From NCBI RefSeq assembly GCF_001949145.1, contig NW_019091401.1, positions 820,362-855,692 of the forward strand: 35,331 nt of DNA. The letters are read 5' to 3'. The first letter of the stretch is position 1, and each line of letters opens with the position of its first letter. This document shows, one piece after another, positions 14,601-23,600 of this stretch. Made by a program: the position numbers and the translations under genes. Under the pieces are notes generated by a model that was not told where the DNA came from, did no database searches, and saw nothing but the letters and a program-made list of their open reading frames with translations. Source of the DNA: Acanthaster planci (lineage: Eukaryota; Echinodermata; Asteroidea; Valvatida; Acanthasteridae).

Positions 14601-17600
14601 ATATGCGATATCAATCTGCAATCTGCAGATCAATCAAATCACTTAGGTCATTACCAGTAAATGAAGCCAGTAATGCCAGCATCTCCAATTAGGCAGTGGG
14701 GCCATCACCAGTGTTGGTTTTGTGGCTGGCGGACAGCAAAGATGATTAGAAATGATGAGAAGAAATATGTATTCTTGTGATAGTGATGACATGTCTACTT
14801 GCTCACTTCAAATAAGAGGAGTACAAATGGTGGCACTGGTGTTTATCATACATGTGCTGTGTATTGAAGTCAACTCTCATTTTAACAAGGTTGCCAGGAC
14901 TAGCCAATTTCTGCACGAGGGTTATTCCAGAAATTAGGGGTCCAAAAGTGTGAAATTTTGTGCCCTTGTTACATCTGACCTTTGTTTATTTGATATGAAA
15001 ATATCACTGGAATTGATTTCAAACTAGTACTATTGTTTGGCAGGTAATATGCATTAATTCAACACGCTTGGAAATTAAAAAATGTGTTCTGAACTTACAA
15101 AATCATATGTCAGATGCGACAGGGACACAGAAAAAAAGTGGACCCCTAATTTCTGGAATTACCCACATCTACTACAGTATTCAATGACCACTTAAAAGGA
15201 CTAGGGAAAAAATCAAGTGAATTCAAGAGAGTTGGACCTGAGGGTTTGGTCTTGAGTGTTCTATGATAACAATGCTCTTCATTATGAGAGTTATCAGTAA
15301 TTACAATGTATGCATACTGAGCCTCTCAAAACAGTACCTGTTAAATTTGCACAGTCATTTCACAGTCACATTTTCCTGTATATTTGTTGATTAGAAATGG
15401 GAGCTGGAATCCGCTGGTCATTATGCTATTTAGTATGTTGTAGGATTAGGAGACGTGTGCTGTAAGAACTTTGAAGTCCTCCTCACACTGTCTGGACAGG
15501 CAGAAATGGTCTCTCAAATGTGAATGATGCCTTCAGGCCAATGGCATGATTGCAGGGGAGAGGGATGTGATGGAATTCCCTCTGAGATTGGAAGGGATCC
15601 TTTCTTTCTCTTGACCATAGCTCATGCAGTGGTAATTGTTCGTGCTGACCCCTGCCCAAGGCACATTGGACAAACACGGACTGTTTTGAGCAGTAGGGTG
15701 AAAACCCACCTTGCTGAGGTGGTTCACCGTGTGTTTGATTCTCTGCGAGGCGAGGCCCAGGGAATATATTTCAATTTGAAAAGAATTGGAAATGTTTCCA
15801 GCCATGTGAACTCTTCACCCACCATGCCTGCAATAACAGACACAAGCCTGCGTGCGTGGCTGGATTCATGTACATACATGTACCAGGAAGGTACAAGGTA
15901 CATCTATATAGGCAGGGAACTCTTGTTAAAAATAGTACATATGTAGTATGTTGCTCGTTATGCAATGAGGCTGTCTGAATATCTAACCTGTGTATGGTAA
16001 AGTAGACTAAGTACACACTCTCTAACTGTAGAATTTTTTTGTACAGTGATGTTACAAATCTTGGTGCCCAGGGTTTAATCATTTTATTTCTTACTTCCAA
16101 GCTATATGAAGCCTATAATTAACCTGATGGCATGTCAGGTGAAAGATGTCTGTTTTGGTAATATTATTACATAAGTGATTGATTTAGTGTGCATTTGAGT
16201 CGTTTTTCTTATGTTGGGCACAGGTTGTACATCTGGGCTGTTGTCACAAATGCCAGCATCGCATAGAGACTGACCTGGGTGGCTTTGGCTGCTCTCTCTA
16301 CTTGGATCATGTGACCAAGGTGCTTCAGTACATACGCAAGCAGCATCCAGGGATTACATGCATAATGTGGGACGACATGCTCAGGACCATTGACCCCAAG
16401 CTCATGAATGGTATGTACGGTAGCAGATAATCTTTTTGGCCAGCGTGCGCATGTGCGCTGAGGACGAACACGTTTTATCAGGTTGCAGCGTTGAAGGAAT
16501 CCATCAAGCCCTCCATGCTATCAGGGATAGTTCATTGGTTGCCATCTGAGTTGTAATCCACTCAGTTGCAAAGAAACACCATGAACAGTGATAAAGGAGT
16601 GCAGGGTTCATTTGAAGAGCTTGTGATTAGCTTGTGACGATGATGGGTCTCTATCAGTGTGACAGCTGAGTAGGCAGGCATGTCAGTTTGCCAGGGTGGG
16701 GTCCCTTTCATGTGAGAATGAAGACCAATGTTCAGGGCACTCAATGGGCCACAAGAGGTGTAGGGACAGAAGTCCAGGAAAGCAGGGTGCTGCTCTCATT
16801 GCCTTGATGGCAGCTACTCTGTGACTTGTGACTTTTCAAAGATGTGATTTCCTTCTTTGGCTTTATTAACTGCGTGGACATCTTCCACATTTCAATGGGG
16901 TGACTAGCTATCGTACACTCAAAGAAGTGTCAGTGTACCAGTCGTAATTCACTGCTAATTTAAGTAAGTGGGTGGCCCTGCTGTCATTTGATTCACCTTC
17001 CAAGTTACACCATTTGGTCTCTTTGCTGATCAGCTCTTGCTTGTGCTGTTGAGCGTGGTTTCAGCATGGGAGGGGGATTATCAGTGTGTCTGGCCAGCTG
17101 ACAGTACCTTACACTCGGAGTGACATACAAGGTTACTAAGTAACCGCTTTTACACTGTCCTTGCACTGTGACAGAAGATGCAAATGAAAGCTTTGTTTAA
17201 AAAAATAGGTTTTGATAGGGCTGAGTCAATTCAACTAATTCAGTGTTTGAATATTCGACCTTCAATTTGATCGAATATCCGAATATTCGGTCGTACCAAC
17301 TGGCAGATTGTTGATGAACAAACCATATACAAAATCAGTTGCTCACAGTTGTACATTATGATCAGTATAATAGCTTCTTACATCTAGGAGTATCTCCAGC
17401 CGAGATTTTGCAAGATTTAAGAGATGAACAAGACTTCTTGCCCTCTTGAACTTTCTATTACTTTTACATTGTTTAATGAAAAATTTACATTGTAAATCGT
17501 TGTAAGATTTCTGACACTTTTCATTTGAATCTGCTTGGAACAAGCCTCCATAGTGCAATTTTCGCATTTTAAAACAAAAGAAAATTTTCCTTTTCATGAA

Positions 17601-20600
17601 TTTTGCATTCGGATATTCAAATTCGAAAAATAATATTCAAATATTTGATGATCGATTGAATAATCTGTAATTTGGATATTCGGCACTTTGACTTGGGACC
17701 TGACCACATTATATATGAATGGGAAAATTGGCTGAACGAGCAACACCCTTAGTTACACCTTTGAAGTGTTGGAAATTGCACAGAGCGTACATGTGCTTAC
17801 GGTTGATGGTGTTTCCTCCCCTTAACCACTTCCTGCCGGGGCATTTATCAATGTTGATGATGCTGGGGCGGGATAGTTATCATTTTTTTCTGTTTTCAAC
17901 ATTCTTTAAAAATTCCTGTCTTCATTTACTGGACACTTGCAAACATGTGAAGGCATGTCTGGTGTCCACTCTAGCCAGACAGACAAAATCTATTGACGCC
18001 TGAGTATTTTAGCCAGGTCTGCAGCCTTGTAAAACGAGCCCAGATTTTGTGGTGTTGCGTAATATTCTTTTCTTCACAAACCTGGCTGAGTGCGCTGCTG
18101 ACCTCGTTTCAATAGGGGCCAGATTAGCATGCAGTGGTGCTGTGTGGCTCATTGCTGTGGTGGTGGAGCGCTTTTGTCCCCGGAGGTAATCCACTCGCTC
18201 TGAATGCCCCAAACCGTGGTATACTGTTTCAAAACAAGGCAGGATTATCTCCACTTTTGAGAGTGAAAAAATGTCGGTAATACCCAGCAGCCTGGTCTTT
18301 TGTTCCGAGTTCGATCTTTTGTTACAAGGCCCTGTTCCCTTTGTCTGAGTTCGGAGACCGTGGCCACGCATATAAAGTATACGTATCCGGATCCGGAGTT
18401 CCTGGCAGGAAGTGGTTAACCCAGTTTGTACATGTACATGTGGAATGCTGTATCCCTGTCTATGTGTCGATGTACCAGTACATGTGTGAAATAAAGTTGT
18501 TCCATTTAAAAGAAACCACAGGAACAATCATGTGCTGGCAGGTCGCTGACTCTTAACTGCATCATTTATGACTTGGCTGTGGTTGATATACCAGTAGTGC
18601 ATACATACATCTACAGAGGTTTTTCATGTGACGTAACATGACAGGCAAAGACATTTCAAAAAGTGTACCGTGTCAGTGGTGGTTCATGCGTTTTCGAATC
18701 TGCATATTCCTTTTGGCAATTTCATGTACGCCAGAACGTTGCAAGGTTTCAAAGGCATGCACATTTCTACACACATCTGTGTAAATTGATCGCTGGCCAT
18801 CAAAAATCATGTGACTGAAAATCCTCTATATTTGAAGTGGCGGCTGCTTATATCCAGTGCGGTTTGTGGCAAAGGGGGACCCCCCTAATAGGATGCACAA
18901 GCTACATGTACATGTATATATCTAAGACTATTGTGCCTACTTCAACCCCCCCCCGAAAATCTGAAAGGAATTCATAAGATTCCATCAACACAAAAGAAGA
19001 CACAATAGAGAGGGATACAGCATTCCACATGTAAGAACTGGGTTGATCATATTCAGAGGAGGAAACACCATCAACCGTAAGCACATGTACGCTCTGTGCA
19101 ATTTCCAACACTTCAAAGGTGTAACTGAGGGTGTTGCTTGTTCAGCCAATTTTCCCCTTGCCACATATCGTGCATCAAATGCTGCTGCCAGTAGCTAGCA
19201 CCTTCCATAGAGGCATGCGTTAGTTCTCTCCGTAGCCACATAATTTAGGACTTGACATTGTATTTGATTAATATTAAGGTATTGAGTGGCTGCTGTACAG
19301 TAATGTGTATTAGTGCTTTAGTGGGATATGGGCAGAGATGGGAACAGAGTGACATGAATGGCAAACACCTGTCGTGACATGACATCGTGACACTTGATTC
19401 TCTCTATCACAGATGTTAAGCTAGGTGAGCTTGTAGAGCCTATGGTTTGGAACTATTCTGACGATACGACGTCATTCAGACTGCGTTTTCACCAAGGGAT
19501 GTGGGAGAACTACAGCCAAGTGTTCAAGCACTTCTGGATAGCCACCGCATTCAAAGGTTAAAAAGTGGGATTTGGGTTCCTCCTGTACCTTCACAGCACG
19601 CAGAGCCTATTGAAGTTTGTTTGGTCACATGCTTAGCTATGGAGTGCATGGGATTTGGGTCTGCACACTGATTACCTGGCCCATTTCTTCCAGCGCTGCA
19701 AAGTTTTGATTCCATGGTACAGATGCAAGGAGCACAGATGGGTTCTACTGAGAAATGTCTACTCTTACCTGAATTTTTTGTGGAAAGGATGCCAGAAATG
19801 AAGACTTTGGTCGTACTCATCAACTAAGTAATCTTTTTCTGCAAGGTGCAGTGACTTTAAAAACTCTTGTCAGTTCTCGTGTGGTAAATTATGGGCAAGT
19901 AGGTAGACTCTCTGTCATGCTTGACTGTTCTCTTCTTTGTTACTGTTTCGATGCTCTGCACTTTTTTCCACTTGAAGCACCCTGCAGTTAATTTCTTTAT
20001 GACACAGATTAACACCTCAAAATCTTGCATGTGAGAACATCTGAAGGTATTTTGTCTTGTTTCACATCTTACATGCACTATAGAATCACGATTTGGCTGT
20101 TAATGTAGGGTGGTTGTTGATATCAATGGTGTGTTGGTTGTTTTATTACGTGTGGTTGTTGTTTTATTACGGTGGTTGTTGATATCAACGGTGTGTTGGT
20201 TGTTTTATTACGTCATCATCAGGAGCTTTTGGACACACTCTATACTGGCCCCCTTCCAAGCTGCATGTTCAGAATCACCTGCTGTGGCTGCAAGAACTGG
20301 ACAAGACGATCCCCAAGACCCTGACACTAAGGGGCTGTGTGCTGACTGGCTGGCAGAGGTACGAAGGAATTGTTGGGGGGGGTGGGGACATTCTGGCAAC
20401 TAGCATTAACTCTTTCGCCTTACCCTGGGTAAGGAAAAGTAACGACAGATTACGTGTATTTTTCAAACAAGGCCTTTTACTTTATTTGGCTTAACTCTGC
20501 CTGTCTTATATCCTGTTTTACTGGATTGTACTAAATTTTTAAAACCGTTGGATGAGAATGATCAATTAAAGAGGATATTTTTTATTTCTACAGGTATGAT

Positions 20601-23600
20601 CACCTGTCAGTACTGTGTGAGTTGTTACCTACTGCGTTGCCCTGTCTAGCACTCTGCTTACAGGTCCTTTTACAAGGTGTGTTGACCGTCTTTGCTTATA
20701 ACCAGACACTGCTTGGATTATTGGTCAGATCTTGTAGAGAGTGAATACAAGAGTTTAATGATGAGGTTGAAAGTGGAGTGATCCTTCCGTCCTCTGAGTT
20801 CCTTCGTTCAGTTTTTGCTTGAGAATGTACGCGCATGAGTTTGCTTTACCTGTGAACAGGCTTCAGATTGAAGTGTAGCTGGATTAGGTCAAGCTGAAGC
20901 TTTACCGGTTTATAAATTGTTGGGGTAAATGGTGTCTCATTTTGCAGGAACTGTTTCTTTACTTTTGCCTCAACTGCAGGTGGCTATTCCCATGACGTCT
21001 TGGAGAGGGTGTCCAAGCAGCTTGGCTTTACCGAACCCTTCCAGATAGAGGTTCCCCAGCACACTGAGTAAGTTGGCCAACTCCCCCAGGTTTGCAGTCT
21101 TTCTGTTGGTGTTGGCAGCAGAATCCAGTGCTGATGGTTCAGAAAGGGCTCGAAATTGGGCTAATCATCATGGGAGCAAGTACTTATTCCCTAGACAGCT
21201 GAATTTGTCAGTTTACGGGAGCAAGTTGCTCCCATACAATATTAAAGACATATGTCCAAGAAAAAAAAACAAAGACCCTGGTGCTTGCTGTTGCTTTTAA
21301 ATTAATGACACTGATAACTTATGGCTTAGACTTTGGCAGTTGGGCACCGGGCCTTTATAACGTGCATATGCACACAGACGTAAAAGGAACTAACTGCAGC
21401 AATTGGGCATTTTCGAAATGAGTGGATTAGGCTGAGACTTTGGTTTCGCTGGTTCCAGTTATTTTGGAGCAAGGTTCAAAACCACATGTTCAAGCTATGA
21501 CTGGAACCAGCGAAGCTGAAGTTTATGCCGAATCCACTCGTTTAGCTGGTTTCCATACAGTCATGTGTAAATTCCAGCCGTATCGATTCAGACACAGCCA
21601 CTGTGCAGACCATTCAGCGAGATTGCGACACTGGCCCCGGGTATGTGTGTGTACGTTCGTGTGTGTGCATGCATGGCATGCGAGACTGCGGTGTGCGCTG
21701 TGTGACGTTGCAAAAAAAATTGCACCGTGTTAAAGTTCCGTGACAGGGCTGATCCGAAGTGAAGTCAAAAAGTTCAGGTGTTTTTCATGACAAAAGTAGA
21801 AACAATGGTAAAAATGTTCCTGGAATCAAACATAAGTAAGTACTTAAGCCCGTCATGAGTTACGGGTACATTTCTCAGACAAACGGGTGCATTTTAGCTA
21901 CCTGCGCCTGTTAATTTCGAGCCCAGGCCTCACAAATCTGTCTGAGGTCCACTGCAAGTGATCCAATCTCAAATCTTCAAGTCTCAAATAGACTGTACAA
22001 AGGACTGTGGCAGAGACTTTCCTTTTGTCGTCGTTCATTCCGTTACCTGTGACCAGACATGATGTGGATCATAATTGCCTTGTGATTTGACATGTGACAG
22101 CCCTTGACTTCCCACACATGCTCGTAAGTCAGCGCGACTTGCATTCTGGCATCATGTACAGGTTTAGCTCTAGTATTGTTGTACACATCATTTTTTGGCT
22201 TGATAGTTTTATCCATGTTTTCATAAGTTTTATCACTTTTGCTTCATTTGTCTTTGTGGCTTTCAAATTAGCTGTCGTATCTATGTGCATTTTTGAGGAT
22301 GATTTTCCTTTCTTGGGAATTGTCTTTGTATTTCACCCGATTGCTTCCACCAACCATTTAAATTAAATTACAAGGTTTCCGATTGGTCCTTATTCCTCCA
22401 GTGGGTGAAAGATTGGGGAATGTCAGGGTGAATGTTTGGGTCTTCGTTTCCTATTTCAGTTCTCTCAGTTCCGAGGAGGCCTTTCCAAGCAGTGACTTGT
22501 ATTCAGCCATCCAGGATTTGGTCATATTTGAGGCATCGCCCAGATTCAAGGATTTCATGTCTCAGAGCCAGCTGCACGCAAACATGTGAGCCACTCTTCC
22601 CTGGCATTCTTTTGGCAATTATCAAATGAAGAAAAAACCTCTTTTCAAAGTGACATAGTTGGGGCAGAAGTTCATTTGCTATATTCAGAGAAAGACGGAA
22701 AGGTCTTGCTTGGAATGACTGTCGTGCAGTGCCTCTATATTATGAAAGAATGCATGGAGAAACCAAGCAAAACGTGGTTGGACATATGAGGGGTGTACAC
22801 ATAGTACGAGAACATTTCGGATACTAGACGACCAAAAGGGGTGATTTTTAACTGTTAAGGACCCACACTGGTGTAAAATGGGGTACATTTTGCAGGGGGG
22901 CATTTGGGAGGCCCATGTGTTCTGGAGGGGGCACTCAAAGGGTTTGGTCACAGTTGAAACTCTGGCCAAAGCAGACAATCACAAGATTTTTCTGTCGAAT
23001 TTTTTTGGGGGGAGGGGGCACAGTTACGCCACTGTGGACCCATTTTGTCACCATTTGCAAGAGATAAGATCTGTGAAAGGTAGACGAATCTGCAGTGGTT
23101 TGTTGTGTTTTCAATTTTCTTCTCACTGCAAGAGGTTAAAGAAAAGAAGACAATCGAAGCTACCGGTACTCGTCATTATTATATCATCTCTCTCAGTAGT
23201 TCAAAAGAACTGATTACCATGGAAGTGTCCAAAGGATGGAAAGGCGGTGAAAGCAATTTTTTTCTTCCTCAACAGGGACCCCAATGCCAGAATTGCCACA
23301 GATCTTCCCATGGTCCATTACTCTGTTGAGGAGAGCGCGACAGAGGCCAAGAGGTAGGCAGCAAATTCCCGACTGATCTGCTTTCACTGGATACGTACGG
23401 TCTTTGTTGGCTGGTAGCACAGAAATCCATTAGGCCTGAGCAGATGAGCGTTGTAATTAGATTGGAGAGGAATGTGTACGGCATGAAGTACTCTGGGACT
23501 TTTAATGGGATAAGATGTGATCTGTGGTTGACAGGGACTGAAAATGTCTACATGGAGGGCAGTGGGGCAAGTGCATTCTATGTACCAAGGACCCTTAAAG

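Larger units (their letters stand above)
13816..16223 (+). other. HEXD: HEXD intron 6 (2.4 kb)
   Basis: Contains a C-run (about 13917-13927), a foldback element (14019-14178) and a MITE nested in an older repeat (14868-15295). An open frame of 140 residues at 15524-15946 has no recognisable domain. Confidence 0.7.
16411..19412 (+). other. HEXD: HEXD intron 7 (3.0 kb)
   Basis: Apart from its first 800 bp, the intron is largely repeat: GAATATTCG-rich sequence (17245-17292, 17605-17690), then a long inverted repeat (17721-19156) with a nested TTAA-flanked element. Confidence 0.75.

Noticed and set aside
15524-15946. 140-codon open frame in intron 6
   Set aside because: It has no recognisable domain, runs into TACATG repeats at its end, and overlaps an equally long frame on the other strand.
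18009-18527. 172-codon open frame on the minus strand
   Set aside because: It overlaps the TTAA-flanked element; the second copy at 33.7-34.0 kb is similar as DNA but its frame is broken relative to this one, and no domain is recognisable.
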